NCBI RefSeq assembly: GCF_900104355.1
Contig: NZ_FNIY01000002.1
Span: 62,001 to 126,000 of the forward strand
Length of the DNA stretch: 64,000 bases
From: Phyllobacterium sp. OV277
GTDB lineage: Bacteria > Pseudomonadota > Alphaproteobacteria > Rhizobiales > Rhizobiaceae
Reading direction: 5' to 3'
Shown here: positions 55,393 to 64,000 of the stretch, piece by piece
Layout of the letters: the number at the start of each line of letters is the position of its first letter
Numbering within the stretch: position 1 is the stretch's first letter
The notes under the pieces: generated by a model
Database searches by the model: none
Told to the model about the DNA's origin: nothing
The model's input: the letters and a program-made list of their open reading frames with translations, nothing else
Made by a program: the position numbers and the translations under genes

Positions 55393-56628
55393 CTAGTCCT
55401 CGTCCACCACGCGCAGGCGCAACTGGCCTGTTGTGGAAGCCGCTGATCGGCTAGCGTCCGGACCTTTTGCAGGTTCGCCAGCCGAGGGTTCAACAAATTC
55501 CAGCGCCTCGATCTTCTGTCCGCGTTTGGTCACTTTGCTGGAGGAAACGAGAATATCGTCGATATCCTTGTTCGCCTGACCAAAATGCGTCTGCAAACGG
55601 CGAACGCGGTCATCAAGGCGCACAACATCTTCCATCAGGCGGATAACCTCGCCCTGAATGAGATGCGCCTGTTCACGCATGCGCACATCCTTGAGCACCG
55701 CCTGAATGACCTGAATGGACAGCATCAGCAGCGACGGTGAAACGATCACAATGCGGGAGCGGTGGGCTTTCTGCACGATGCCTTCGAAATTCTCGTGAAT
55801 CTCGGCAAAGATCGATTCCGATGGCACAAAGAGAAACGCCGTATCCTGCGTTTCACCACTGATCAGATATTTTTCCGATACATCGCGAATGTGGATTTCG
55901 ATATCGCGGCGGAATTGCGCCAGTGCCATTTTCTTGGCATCGGGTGTCTCGGCCTCACGAATGGCATTCCATGCTTCCAGCGGAAACTTGGCGTCGATAA
56001 CCAGATTGGGCGCATTGTTCGGCATGCGGACAATACAGTCGGGCCGGCTGCCATTGGAAAGCGTTGCCTGAAATTCATAGGCCCCCAGTGGCAGACCATC
56101 GGCAATAATAGTTTCCATGCGCGCCTGACCGAAAGCACCGCGCGTTTGTTTGTTGGCTAGAATGGCCTGCAACTGCACGACCTGACCGGCCAGCGACTGG
56201 ATATTGTTCTGTGCCGTATCAATAACCGCCAGCCGCTCCTGCAATTTGGCAAGATTTTCGTGCGTCGATTGCGTCTGCTCCGTCATGGTCTGGCCGATAC
56301 GCGTGGTCATACCGTCAAGCCGTTCGCGGATCGACTGATTAAGCTCTGCCTGACGCGAGCCGAAAAGCTCGGCCATGGTCTGCATACGCCCCTGCATCTC
56401 CGACTGGCTTTTCAAAATTTCAGCCATCCGGACTTCCGCATCGCGGGCACGGTCTTCCGCCTGAAACTCTGCCATAAGCCGGGCCCGCCCTGCCCGCCAC
56501 ATTGCGACCACGCAAAGAATGACAGCGAGGGCGACGATCACAGCAGCAACCAGCAGGGCCGTGCCAACCGATACGGTACTGGCGCCAAGCTGAAATAATG
56601 GCTGGTCGAGTGAATGTGATGTTTCCAT
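55393..56628 (-). CDS. rmuC: DNA recombination protein RmuC
   Basis: RmuC limits inversions at short repeats and is predicted to be nuclease-like. The protein has 411 residues: an N-terminal membrane anchor (about 17-45: ASTVSVGTALLVAAVIVALAVILCVVAMW), a long coiled-coil (about 46-165), and the RmuC nuclease-like domain. That domain has YEFQATLSNGSRPDCIVRMPNNAPNLVIDAKFPLEAW near 183-219 and FLFVPSESIFAEIHENFEGIVQKAHRSRIVIVSPSLLM. The ATG at 56628 is chosen; the frame stays open far upstream, antisense to def and fmt, but that extension has no coding signal. It diverges from def. Confidence 0.92.
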   Translation of the reverse strand: METSHSLDQPLFQLGASTVSVGTALLVAAVIVALAVILCVVAMWRAGRARLMAEFQAEDRARDAEVRMAEILKSQSEMQGRMQTMAELFGSRQAELNQSIRERLDGMTTRIGQTMTEQTQSTHENLAKLQERLAVIDTAQNNIQSLAGQVVQLQAILANKQTRGAFGQARMETIIADGLPLGAYEFQATLSNGSRPDCIVRMPNNAPNLVIDAKFPLEAWNAIREAETPDAKKMALAQFRRDIEIHIRDVSEKYLISGETQDTAFLFVPSESIFAEIHENFEGIVQKAHRSRIVIVSPSLLMLSIQVIQAVLKDVRMREQAHLIQGEVIRLMEDVVRLDDRVRRLQTHFGQANKDIDDILVSSSKVTKRGQKIEALEFVEPSAGEPAKGPDASRSAASTTGQLRLRVVDED

Positions 56629-56742
56629 GGGAGATAGATTAACCGATTCGGATGGCAAATGTGAGATCAAAACAAGAACATTTTTACAAATGCCATTTGT
56701 ATCGGGATTGACGGTTGAAAGCCGAGATATTAGGTGATGCTC

Positions 56743-57273
56743 ATGTCTATCAAACCGCTTGTCATTCTTCCCGATCCGCTGTTGCGTCAGGTTTCTCAAC
56801 CTGTGACGCGCTTTGACGCTGATTTGCGCAAATTCTCGCAGGATATGCTCGACACCATGTATGACGCGCCGGGCATTGGTCTGGCTGCTATTCAGGTGGC
56901 GGAACCCCTGCGCATGCTGGTGATCGATCTTGCCAAGGAAGACGAGCCGAAGGCACCGCAGGTGTTCATCAACCCCGAGGTTGTGTCCTCCAGCACAGAG
57001 CGCAACATCTATGAAGAGGGTTGCCTGTCCATTCCGGATTATTATGCGGAAGTGGAACGCCCGGCAAAAGTACGTGTTGCCTATTTCGACATCGAAGGCA
57101 AAAAGCACGAGATCGATGCGGACGGCTTGCTGGCGACCTGCCTGCAGCATGAGATCGACCATCTCAATGGCGTTCTTTTCATCGACTATATCTCGCGGCT
57201 GAAGCGGGAAATGGTGGTGAAGAAATTCAAGAAGCTTGCCAAGGATCGTGTTCCGAGCCGGCTGGCGGTGTAA
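56743..57273 (+). CDS. def: Peptide deformylase
   Basis: Deformylase removes the N-formyl group from nascent proteins. In 176 residues the three metal-site motifs are clear: GIGLAAIQ near 45-52, [13 protein letters not shown] near 91-103 (with the cysteine ligand) and [17 protein letters not shown] near 134-150. AGGTG lies six bases before the ATG at 56743; the ATG at 56737 is a possible alternative. fmt starts 3 bases after its stop, the standard def-fmt pair. Confidence 0.96.
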   Translation: MSIKPLVILPDPLLRQVSQPVTRFDADLRKFSQDMLDTMYDAPGIGLAAIQVAEPLRMLVIDLAKEDEPKAPQVFINPEVVSSSTERNIYEEGCLSIPDYYAEVERPAKVRVAYFDIEGKKHEIDADGLLATCLQHEIDHLNGVLFIDYISRLKREMVVKKFKKLAKDRVPSRLAV

Positions 57274-57276
57274 GCC

Positions 57277-58212
57277 ATGAGCCTTCGTATCGTCTTCATG
57301 GGAACCCCGGAATTTTCTGTTCCGGTTCTCAACGCGCTCATTGGCCAAGGCCATGAGATCGTCGCCGTTTACAGCCAGCCGCCACGTCCAGCCGGGCGGC
57401 GTGGGCTTGAACTGACCCCCTCGCCCGTCCATCGCAATGCCCAAGAATTCGGCATTGAGGTGCGCACGCCCAAAAGCCTGAAAAGCGCCGAGGAACAACA
57501 GGCATTCCGTGATTTGAATGCAGATGTTGCCGTTGTGGTTGCCTACGGCCTGATATTGCCGACAGCCATTCTCGAGGGCACCCGCCTCGGTTGTTACAAC
57601 GGCCATGCTTCGCTTCTTCCGCGCTGGCGCGGTGCTGCACCCATTCAACGCGCGATCATGGCTGGTGACACCGAAACTGGCATGATGATTATGAAAATGG
57701 ACGAAGGGCTCGATACCGGTCCCGTTGCCATGGCTGAAAAGATCAAGATCACATCGGATATGACCGCGGGCGAGTTGCATGACCAACTCAGCATGATTGG
57801 CGCTGATCTGATGGTGCGCGCCATGGCCGCGCTGACGCGCGATAGCCTGACCCTGACACCGCAATCCGAAGAGGGCGTCACCTACGCCTCCAAGATCACC
57901 AAGGTTGAAACCCGGATCGATTGGACGCTCCCTGCAATCGACATTCACAATCGCATTCGTGGCCTTGCACCGTTTCCCGGTGCATGGTGCGAGATGGAGA
58001 TCGGCGACAGTCTTGAGCGGGTAAAACTGCTGCGCTCGCTGCTTGCAACTGGTGCTGGCGCTCCTGGTACAGTGCTTGATGATGAATTGCGTATTGCCTG
58101 CGGAGAAGGTGCCGTGCGGCTGCGCTCGCTGCAACGGGCTGGTGGCAAGGTCATGGACGGGCTGGAGTTCCAACGCGGCGCCAAGCTCACGCAAGGGGCA
58201 AAGCTGCCATGA
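57277..58212 (+). CDS. fmt: Methionyl-tRNA formyltransferase
   Basis: Fmt formylates Met-tRNA(fMet), the step reversed by Def after translation starts. In 311 residues it shows [52 protein letters not shown], the active-site core [28 protein letters not shown] near 108-135, and the C-terminal tRNA-binding OB domain. It shares a 4-base overlap with the next gene (ATGA at 58209), so translation is coupled. Confidence 0.96.
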   Translation: MSLRIVFMGTPEFSVPVLNALIGQGHEIVAVYSQPPRPAGRRGLELTPSPVHRNAQEFGIEVRTPKSLKSAEEQQAFRDLNADVAVVVAYGLILPTAILEGTRLGCYNGHASLLPRWRGAAPIQRAIMAGDTETGMMIMKMDEGLDTGPVAMAEKIKITSDMTAGELHDQLSMIGADLMVRAMAALTRDSLTLTPQSEEGVTYASKITKVETRIDWTLPAIDIHNRIRGLAPFPGAWCEMEIGDSLERVKLLRSLLATGAGAPGTVLDDELRIACGEGAVRLRSLQRAGGKVMDGLEFQRGAKLTQGAKLP

Positions 58213-58706
58213 GCAGCATTTCCATCCGCGCCGCAGAACCAGAAGATCGCTCGCTGATTGCAAGCATCATTGACGATGCTTTTGAAGGCCCGGATGAGGC
58301 AAAACTGGTGCAACATTTGCACAATAATGGCGATGTCGTTCTCGAACTGGTTGCAGAACTGGATGGCGCGATTGCCGGTCATATCCTGTTTTCAAGATTG
58401 TACATTGACGGCAAGACCCGTTTTGACGCAGTTGCGCTCGCGCCGTTAAGCGTTGCCTCGGATCATCAGGGTAAAGGCGTCGGCGCGGCCCTGATCAAGG
58501 CCGCACATCAGCAGCTTGTGCTTATGGGTGAAACGCTCTCCGTGGTACTTGGCGATCCCGGATATTATGGCCGTTTCGGCTACACTAAAGAACGGGCATC
58601 GGGCTTTTCCAGCCAATATCAGGGTGAATATCTTCAGGCACTGGCTTTCGGCGATGCGCCGTCGGCTGGAACGCTGATTTATTCCAGAGCGTTCGAGGCG
58701 CTCTGA
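58209..58706 (+). CDS. GNAT-family acetyltransferase, YhbS-like
   Basis: A 165-residue N-acetyltransferase. It shows [26 protein letters not shown] at the start, [16 protein letters not shown] near 53-68, [28 protein letters not shown] near 77-104 (acetyl-CoA loop, QGKGVGAAL), and [35 protein letters not shown] near 115-149. The last block is typical of YhbS-type GNATs. Its substrate is unknown. It is coupled between fmt and truA by ATGA and TGATG overlaps, a stable position in Rhizobiales. Confidence 0.87.
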   Translation: MSSISIRAAEPEDRSLIASIIDDAFEGPDEAKLVQHLHNNGDVVLELVAELDGAIAGHILFSRLYIDGKTRFDAVALAPLSVASDHQGKGVGAALIKAAHQQLVLMGETLSVVLGDPGYYGRFGYTKERASGFSSQYQGEYLQALAFGDAPSAGTLIYSRAFEAL

Positions 58707-59491
58707 TGCCGCGTTACAAACTCACCGTTGAATATGATGGCACGCCCTATGCAGGCTGGCAGCGGCAGGAGAACGGCCATACGGTTCAGGCGGCCATTGA
58801 GCAGGCCATTTTCAAGTTTTGCGGCGAAACCATATCGCTTGGCGCGGCGGGCCGTACCGATTCAGGTGTGCATGCGATCGCACAGATCGCTCATGTCGAT
58901 CTGACCAAGGACTGGAGCAGTTCCAAGGTGCGTGAAGCGCTGAATGCGCATCTGATCGTGGCTGGCGAAACTGTCGGGATCATCAATGTCGAGCGGGTGA
59001 GCGAACATTTCGATGCACGGTTCTCCGCGACGGGCCGGCATTATCTGTACCGGATTATCAACCGCAGGCCGCCCGCCCCGCTGGAAGCTTTTCGTGCCTG
59101 GTGGGTGAAGAAACCACTCGACGCGGAAGCCATGCATGACGCAGCACAGCGGCTGGTTGGCACGCATGATTTCACAACATTTCGCGCCACCCAGTGTCAG
59201 GCAAAAAGCCCGGTGAAAACACTTGACCATCTCAGCGTCCTCAGAAACGGTGAAATCATCGAAATCCGGGCATCAGCGCGTTCCTTCCTGCACAATCAGA
59301 TCCGGTCATTTGCCGGGACACTGAACGAGGTTGGTTGCGGCCGCTGGACGGCTGACGATGTGAGCGATGCTCTCGCTGCCCGCGACCGCAAGGCTTGCGG
59401 TCCCGTCGCGCCGCCCTATGGGCTTTACCTTGTCGGCGTGGATTATCCGATTGTCACCGGTTCCGGCAGCGAAATACCCAGCATATCCTGA
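58706..59491 (+). CDS. truA: tRNA pseudouridine(38-40) synthase TruA
   Basis: TruA forms pseudouridine in the anticodon arm. In 261 residues it shows [35 protein letters not shown], the catalytic Asp in [19 protein letters not shown] near 51-69, and [22 protein letters not shown] near 103-124. [20 protein letters not shown] follows near 191-210. The start overlaps the GNAT stop (TGATG). Its 3' end overlaps the converging membrane protein gene by 49 bases. Confidence 0.96.
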   Translation: MPRYKLTVEYDGTPYAGWQRQENGHTVQAAIEQAIFKFCGETISLGAAGRTDSGVHAIAQIAHVDLTKDWSSSKVREALNAHLIVAGETVGIINVERVSEHFDARFSATGRHYLYRIINRRPPAPLEAFRAWWVKKPLDAEAMHDAAQRLVGTHDFTTFRATQCQAKSPVKTLDHLSVLRNGEIIEIRASARSFLHNQIRSFAGTLNEVGCGRWTADDVSDALAARDRKACGPVAPPYGLYLVGVDYPIVTGSGSEIPSIS

Positions 59492-60054
59492 AGGCCAATC
59501 ATCAGGAGTATGGAACCGACCACAAGAACGGCGAAGAAGGCCGCCGTGTAAGCGTGGGGTTTCTTCAAGGCGATATAGGTCAGGCGATAGGTCAGAACGA
59601 GAACGAACATATAAAGCGCAAGACCGAAAACGGTCGCGACTGCAGTCCATTCCGGCAGAAGAACGCGTATGATTGTGGCAGGCGCAGCCAACCAGGACGT
59701 CACTGCCGACCCCCAGTTGCTGGTGATGACATAGACACTGAAGCGATTGCCCAGGCCAATGCGCGTCGCCAGCAAAAGCAGCACAACCAGTGGCAACACC
59801 CATGACGTAAGATCAACAAAGGCGACGCGGCCGATTACGGAAAGCCGGGTGCCCGCCTCGGGCTGAAAGGCCACCATATCATTGGCGAAAACAATCCAGC
59901 CAAGAATGAGCGGCGGCAGTGACACGGTAATGGCGTGGAATGATTGCCAGAAGCCATCTTCGGAATAGTCGAAATAATCCAGGCCGTCGGCGTGACCATT
60001 CATCATCCGCCACGAACCCCAGAAATAGCGTTGGATGTCTTCGAAACTCAGCAT
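59443..60054 (-). CDS. Integral membrane protein of unknown function
   Basis: A 203-residue protein beginning [42 protein letters not shown] and then four or five hydrophobic segments (about 42-60, 80-100, 118-132, 136-158 and 172-192). The N-terminus is conserved-looking but matches no named family that I recognise. The start ATG at 60054 lies 7 bases after the dapE stop; a GTG at 60060 is possible. It is the gene after dapE on the minus strand and overlaps the truA 3' end by 49 bases. Its role is unknown; the location suggests the envelope. Confidence 0.78.
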   Translation of the reverse strand: MLSFEDIQRYFWGSWRMMNGHADGLDYFDYSEDGFWQSFHAITVSLPPLILGWIVFANDMVAFQPEAGTRLSVIGRVAFVDLTSWVLPLVVLLLLATRIGLGNRFSVYVITSNWGSAVTSWLAAPATIIRVLLPEWTAVATVFGLALYMFVLVLTYRLTYIALKKPHAYTAAFFAVLVVGSILLMIGLQDMLGISLPEPVTIG

Positions 60055-60060
60055 GGCCAC

Positions 60061-61248
60061 TCAGGCAAAAAAGTCGGCAATGAACCGCTCATAGATTTGT
60101 GTCAGTGTTTCCAGATCGGCAACCGCCACGCGCTCATCCACCATATGCATGGTCTGCCCGACAAGACCAAACTCGACCACCGGGCAATAATCCTTGATGT
60201 AACGCGCATCGGATGTGCCGCCCGACGTGGAAAGCTGCGGGCGTTTGCCTGTGATCGCCTCCACGGACGCGGTCAGCGTGCCGATGAGCTTCTCGTCATG
60301 GGTAAGGAATACATGGCTTGGCCGGTCGCGCCAGACCAGCTCGTAATTAACGGGGGTTTTCCTGCCGGGTCTAAGCTTGCGACGGCCCGACGCCTTGTCG
60401 AGACGGTTATGGATTTCCGCCATCAATGTTTCATCCGTCCATGTATCGTTGAAACGGATGTTGAACGTCGCGGTTGCCTTGGCCGGAATCACATTCACTG
60501 CGGGATTGCCGACATCGACAGTCGTGACTTCCAGATTGGTCGCCTGAAAATGCTTCGTACCCTTGTCGAAGGCCGGATAAAGCAGGCTGTCGACCAATGT
60601 TACCAGACCACGAACGGGATTTTCGGCCAGATGCGGATAAGCCGCATGCCCCTGAATGCCGTGGACGGTAACAGTCCCGGAGAGCGAACCACGCCGACCG
60701 ATCTTGATCATGTCGCCAAGCTTATCGGGGTTGGTCGGCTCGCCGACAATGGCGGCATCCCAAGTCTCACCCTTGGCCTTGGCCCATTCCAGCAATTTGC
60801 CTGATCCATTGATCGACGGGCCTTCTTCATCACCTGTGATCAGGAACGAGATGGAGCCCTTCAATGCGCCATTCTTTTCAATATGGCGCGCAACAGCGGC
60901 GGCAAAGCAGGCAATGCCGCCTTTCATGTCCACGGCCCCGCGGCCATACATTTCGCCATTGTAGATCGCCGCTGAAAAAGGCGGATAGGTCCAAGCCGCC
61001 TCGTCGCCAACAGGCACAACGTCCGTATGCCCGGCGAACATCAGATGGGGACCATTGCCCGAGCGCCGGGCATAGAGGTTTTCCACATCGGGTGTACCAT
61101 CTTCGCTGAAAATGGGCCGCTCAACGGTAAAGCCCAGTGGCGAAAGCATGGTTTCGAGTGTGGTCAATGCGCCGCCCTCCGCCGGGGTCACCGACGGGCA
61201 GGCGATAAGCTGGGCGAGGTTTTTTACGGGGTCAGTGGAGGATGTCAT
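60061..61248 (-). CDS. dapE: Succinyl-diaminopimelate desuccinylase
   Basis: DapE hydrolyses N-succinyl-LL-diaminopimelate in the lysine and peptidoglycan precursor pathway. In 395 residues it has the M20 metallopeptidase layout: [23 protein letters not shown] near 70-92 (metal His and Asp), [23 protein letters not shown] near 132-154 (catalytic and metal Glu), and [45 protein letters not shown] near 164-208. The ATG at 61248 begins at the family N-terminus; the longer frame is not supported. dapD, for the preceding pathway step, lies about 2.5 kb away on the same strand. Confidence 0.95.
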   Translation of the reverse strand: MTSSTDPVKNLAQLIACPSVTPAEGGALTTLETMLSPLGFTVERPIFSEDGTPDVENLYARRSGNGPHLMFAGHTDVVPVGDEAAWTYPPFSAAIYNGEMYGRGAVDMKGGIACFAAAVARHIEKNGALKGSISFLITGDEEGPSINGSGKLLEWAKAKGETWDAAIVGEPTNPDKLGDMIKIGRRGSLSGTVTVHGIQGHAAYPHLAENPVRGLVTLVDSLLYPAFDKGTKHFQATNLEVTTVDVGNPAVNVIPAKATATFNIRFNDTWTDETLMAEIHNRLDKASGRRKLRPGRKTPVNYELVWRDRPSHVFLTHDEKLIGTLTASVEAITGKRPQLSTSGGTSDARYIKDYCPVVEFGLVGQTMHMVDERVAVADLETLTQIYERFIADFFA

Positions 61249-61346
61249 ATGCAAAGCGATAATCCAAAAGCACCATCGTGTCACGCACTGGATCACGATG
61301 CATGCATCTGTTTTAATGATCTGTACCTACCTCAGGCCGGGACCAA

Positions 61347-62378
61347 ATGATGATTGAAAACAATAGCCGTATTGTTGTCGCTGGAACAGGTTCCATCGGG
61401 TGCTATGTGGGTGGCCATCTTGCCGCGTCAGGGAAAGCCGTTACCTTTCTGGCACGGCCGCGTGTCAACGAGGAAATCAGGCAGGCCGGGCTGAAAATCA
61501 TCAATCTCGATGGAACAGAGCATACCATCCGTGCAGACCAGCTTTCGGTGACAGCCGATCCTGCCACCGCATTTGAAGGCGCTGGAATCATTCTCGTTGC
61601 TGTCAAAAGTGGTGCCACCGGGGAAATGGCCGGGCTCATAGCCAGACACGCTCCGGCCGAATGCATTGTCGTCAGCCTGCAGAATGGCGTTGGCAATGCG
61701 CAGGTGTTGCGGAAAAACCTGGCTGAAAGCATGACCGTCATTGCTGGCATGGTTCCATTCAACGTTGTTCAGTCGGAGAGCGGGCAGTTGCCGCTGACCG
61801 TGCGCCGAACGACGGCAGGCACGATTTTAATCGAAAGCAGAGTGGAAGGCCTTGCCGAAGCTTTGTCCACGCCAGACCTTCCTGTCAGTGCCCACGATAA
61901 TATGCAGGGCATTTTGTGGGGCAAGCTGATGATGAACCTCAACAACGCGCTTAACGCCTTGTCGAACCTGCCACTTGCCACACAGCTTGCGGATCGGGGC
62001 TGGCGTGTCCTGCTTGCCGACCAGATGGGCGAAGGGCTGAAGGTCATGAAAGCGCACGGTATCGTCGCGGCCCCGGTGCAGGGCGTATCACCAGCCCTAT
62101 TGCGCCTGATTCTGCTTCTGCCGAATTTTCTCTTTCGCCGCGTTGCCCGCAAGATGCTGGCCATCGATCCCCGTGCCCGGTCATCCATGTGGGAGGATTT
62201 TTCCCGGGGCCGCACCACTGAAATCGATTATCTGCAGGGTGTCATTGTGCAATTGGCGCGGGAAAAAAACATTCCCACGCCGCTGGCACAAAAGGTTATC
62301 GCTTGTGTCAGACAGGCTGAAGGCCAGCCCATCCGCAGCCATGCGGTCGCTGAGATCAGACAGAAAACAATTCTATAA
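61347..62378 (+). CDS. 2-dehydropantoate 2-reductase family protein
   Basis: A 343-residue ketopantoate reductase-type oxidoreductase. The N-terminal Rossmann domain starts NNSRIVVAGTGSIGCYVGGHLAASGKAVTFLARPRV with GTGSIG near 13-18. ILVAVKSGATGEMAG (with the catalytic-type Lys) and QNGVGNAQVLRKNL follow. The C-terminal helical domain shows WGKLMMNLNNALNALSNLPL near 190-209 and the end FSRGRTTEIDYLQGVIVQLAREKNIPTPLAQKV, typical of the family. It may serve pantothenate synthesis or reduce another 2-keto acid; no panB or panC is nearby. ATGATG at 61347 leaves the exact start ambiguous by one codon. Confidence 0.85.
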   Translation: MMIENNSRIVVAGTGSIGCYVGGHLAASGKAVTFLARPRVNEEIRQAGLKIINLDGTEHTIRADQLSVTADPATAFEGAGIILVAVKSGATGEMAGLIARHAPAECIVVSLQNGVGNAQVLRKNLAESMTVIAGMVPFNVVQSESGQLPLTVRRTTAGTILIESRVEGLAEALSTPDLPVSAHDNMQGILWGKLMMNLNNALNALSNLPLATQLADRGWRVLLADQMGEGLKVMKAHGIVAAPVQGVSPALLRLILLLPNFLFRRVARKMLAIDPRARSSMWEDFSRGRTTEIDYLQGVIVQLAREKNIPTPLAQKVIACVRQAEGQPIRSHAVAEIRQKTIL

Positions 62379-62383
62379 CCCCG

Positions 62384-63679
62384 TCAATCGATTGGCTTGC
62401 CTGTCTTGTCCCGCATCGAAAGAAGCGTCAGCGCACTTACAGCCGCTGCGGCAATCACATAGAAGCTTGGTGCGAGCTTTGTACCAGTCGCCTCGATCAG
62501 CAGTGTCACAATGACAGCGGCAAAGCCGCCGAAAATGGTAACGGCGAAATTATAGGCGAGCGACAGGCCGGTGGAGCGAAGACCAGCCGGGAACTGCTCG
62601 GCCAGAAGTGCGGGCGCTGGTCCTGTGAATGCCGCAAGCAGAAGACCAAGGATGGCCTGCACAATCGACAGTGTCATCAGATTTGGTGATGCATTGACCC
62701 ACGCAAAGAGCGGATAGATCAAAACACCGATGGCTATGGCGGCAAACAGCAATTGCCGCTTGCGTCCGATCCGGTCCGACAACGCGCCGGCAATCGGACA
62801 GCCCAACATCAGGACAAGCCCGCCAATGGTGGTTGCAATGAATGCATCGGCCAGCGGTATGTTGAGCTGCTTGACTGCATAGGTGGTCATGTAGAACAAG
62901 AGCACATAGGTGCATACGGTCCACAAAATGGTCACACCGAAACCCGACGCGATACCGCGCGGATGATCACGCAGTGCATCTCGTAGCGGCGACTCGCTCT
63001 TTTGCGTGTGGCTGTCGGTGAATACAGGCGTCTCGTCAACACGGGCACGAATGTAGAACCCGACAGGGCCGATCAGCAGCCCGAGCAGGAAGGGCAGACG
63101 CCAGCCCCAGCTGTCAATGGAGGCCGGGTCAAGAAACTGCGTAACGATCATGCCGCAGATACCGCCAAGCACAACCGCAAGCGCCTGACTTGTCTGCTGC
63201 CAGCTGGCATAAAATCCGCGCTTCTCCGGCGGGGCATATTCAATCAGGAAAGCGGTGGCGCCGCCGATTTCACCGCCAGCGGAAAAGCCCTGAATAAGCC
63301 GGGCAAGAACAATGACCAGCGGCCCGAAAATACCGGCCTGCGCATAGGTCGGCGCAAATCCGAGAAGCGCAGTACCCAGCGCCATCATCAGGATTGTCAG
63401 GGTCAGCGCGGCCTTACGCCCCTTCTTGTCAGCGTAGACACCGAGAACGACAGCACCAACCGGCCGCATGAAAAAGCCGACACCATAGGTGCCGACTGTC
63501 AAAAGGATAGAGGTCAGATCGTCGATGGCCGGAAAGAACAGCCGCGCAATGATCGGCGTGAAGAAACCGTAGACCGTAAAGTCGAACCATTCGAGACCAT
63601 TGCCGATCGTAGCAGCGGCAATGGCGTGTCGTCGCTTGGCCTCAAAATCACGGATGGAGACGGAAGCCTGTACGGTCAT
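62384..63679 (-). CDS. MFS transporter, MHS (metabolite:H+ symporter) type
   Basis: A 431-residue inner-membrane permease with 12 predicted helices. It starts with the family-typical RRHAIAAATIGNGLEWFDFTVYGFFTPIIARLFFP. The loop RPVGAVVLGVYADKKGRKAALTLTILMMALGTALLGFAPTY is near 67-107. RLIQGFSAGGEIGGATAFLIEYAPPEKRGFYASWQQTSQ follows near 122-160. These mark the MHS branch, which transports dicarboxylates, citrate, shikimate, proline betaine and similar compounds. The exact substrate is not shown. It diverges from nothing close (dapD lies upstream on the same strand, 84 bases away). Confidence 0.88.
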   Translation of the reverse strand: MTVQASVSIRDFEAKRRHAIAAATIGNGLEWFDFTVYGFFTPIIARLFFPAIDDLTSILLTVGTYGVGFFMRPVGAVVLGVYADKKGRKAALTLTILMMALGTALLGFAPTYAQAGIFGPLVIVLARLIQGFSAGGEIGGATAFLIEYAPPEKRGFYASWQQTSQALAVVLGGICGMIVTQFLDPASIDSWGWRLPFLLGLLIGPVGFYIRARVDETPVFTDSHTQKSESPLRDALRDHPRGIASGFGVTILWTVCTYVLLFYMTTYAVKQLNIPLADAFIATTIGGLVLMLGCPIAGALSDRIGRKRQLLFAAIAIGVLIYPLFAWVNASPNLMTLSIVQAILGLLLAAFTGPAPALLAEQFPAGLRSTGLSLAYNFAVTIFGGFAAVIVTLLIEATGTKLAPSFYVIAAAAVSALTLLSMRDKTGKPID

Positions 63680-63763
63680 ACGGATACCTCAGCTGAAATG
63701 GGAATCGGCTTTGGCACCAGCTTCTGTCGAGAATCTCCGTCTGTCCAGTTGTAAATCGCCTAA

Positions 63764-64000
63764 TCAGTCACGCAGCAATTCGTTGATCGACGTTTTGGAG
63801 CGGGTCTTCTCATCGACACGCTTGACGATGACGGCACAATAAAGGCTCGGGCCGGGTTCATTGTTCGGGAAAGGCTTGCCCGGCAAAGTCCCTGCAACAA
63901 CAACGGAATAGGGTGGAACTTCGCCGTAGAAAATCTCGCCGGTGGCGCGATCAACGATCTTTGTCGACTTGCCGATGAACACACCCATGCCGAGAACCGC
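63764..64000 (-). CDS. dapD: Tetrahydrodipicolinate N-succinyltransferase, C-terminal part
   Basis: The last 78 residues of DapD, running off the window end (the codon frame is complete at 64000). DapD succinylates tetrahydrodipicolinate in lysine synthesis, the step before DapC and DapE. The visible part, [42 protein letters not shown], is the end of the left-handed beta-helix. It is followed by [26 protein letters not shown], the normal C-terminus. The 5' part lies outside the window. Confidence 0.95.
   Translation of the reverse strand, partial: AVLGMGVFIGKSTKIVDRATGEIFYGEVPPYSVVVAGTLPGKPFPNNEPGPSLYCAVIVKRVDEKTRSKTSINELLRD

Noticed and set aside
56629-58263. Long minus-strand open frame extending rmuC upstream across def and fmt
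   Set aside because: It is antisense to two clear essential genes, has no family similarity, and the real rmuC starts at the ATG at 56628 with a membrane anchor. It reflects codon-composition shadowing.

Overview
The window is a mostly core, gene-dense stretch of an alphaproteobacterial chromosome of the order Rhizobiales (Hyphomicrobiales). Gene content and order point to the Brucellaceae/Phyllobacteriaceae side, for example Phyllobacterium or Ochrobactrum/Brucella. The clues are dnaA-dnaN-recF followed by a MoeB-like gene, irr next to fabA-fabB-fabI, a phrR-like regulator between metK and an actA-type lnt, an HWE-type histidine kinase, and two families of palindromic repeats typical of rhizobial genomes. 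The genus is an inference. No rRNA, tRNA, prophage, insertion sequence or CRISPR array was seen.

Layout. 1-4.2 kb: end of dnaA, dnaN, recF and a nu-class glutathione transferase. 4.3-9.5 kb: lactate permease, a small DUF6958-like protein, a sugE/gdx guanidinium exporter preceded by a probable guanidine-II riboswitch, a MoeB/ThiF protein and the two subunits of an aconitase-X enzyme. 9.7-13.8 kb: 2-hydroxyacid dehydrogenase, SH3 protein, a divergent EamA exporter/LysR pair, and irr. 14-17 kb: the fabA-fabB-fabI cluster and a NIPSNAP protein. 17-30 kb: an rsmC-like methyltransferase and the translation/RNA-processing cluster rimP-nusA-ylxR-infB-rbfA-truB ... rpsO-pnp on the minus strand. This cluster is split between truB and rpsO by two plus-strand genes and two repeat elements. 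30-34 kb: a 54-residue protein and a tctCBA tripartite carboxylate transporter. 34-45 kb: a long minus-strand cluster, tsaB-rimI-plsC-miaB-phoH-(unknown)-ybeY-corC-lnt-phrR-metK-trmB. 44.8-54.7 kb: a vapBC toxin-antitoxin pair, DUF2066 protein, HWE kinase, a GNAT pseudogene remnant, DUF3859 protein, malate synthase G, an orphan hydantoinase-A protein and a CDF metal exporter. 54.7-64 kb: YdeI-like protein, rmuC, def-fmt-GNAT-truA, a membrane protein, dapE, a ketopantoate reductase-like protein, an MHS-type permease, and the 3' part of dapD.

How the genes work together. Most belong to replication (dnaA, dnaN, recF), translation initiation and ribosome or tRNA maturation (rimP, nusA, infB, rbfA, truB, rpsO, def, fmt, truA, miaB, tsaB, rimI, trmB, ybeY), unsaturated fatty acid synthesis (fabA, fabB, fabI) and lysine/diaminopimelate synthesis (dapD, dapE). 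Accessory functions are transport (lactate, tricarboxylates, guanidinium, metals) and the vapBC module.

I did not find a clearly new multigene system. The most informative observations are the guanidine-II riboswitch, a 35-bp-armed inverted-repeat element in three copies and both orientations, the interrupted truB-rpsO junction, a decayed acetyltransferase gene, and an uncharacterised protein translationally coupled between phoH and ybeY. Functional names rest on recognisable motifs and on memory of the families; no database search was run.
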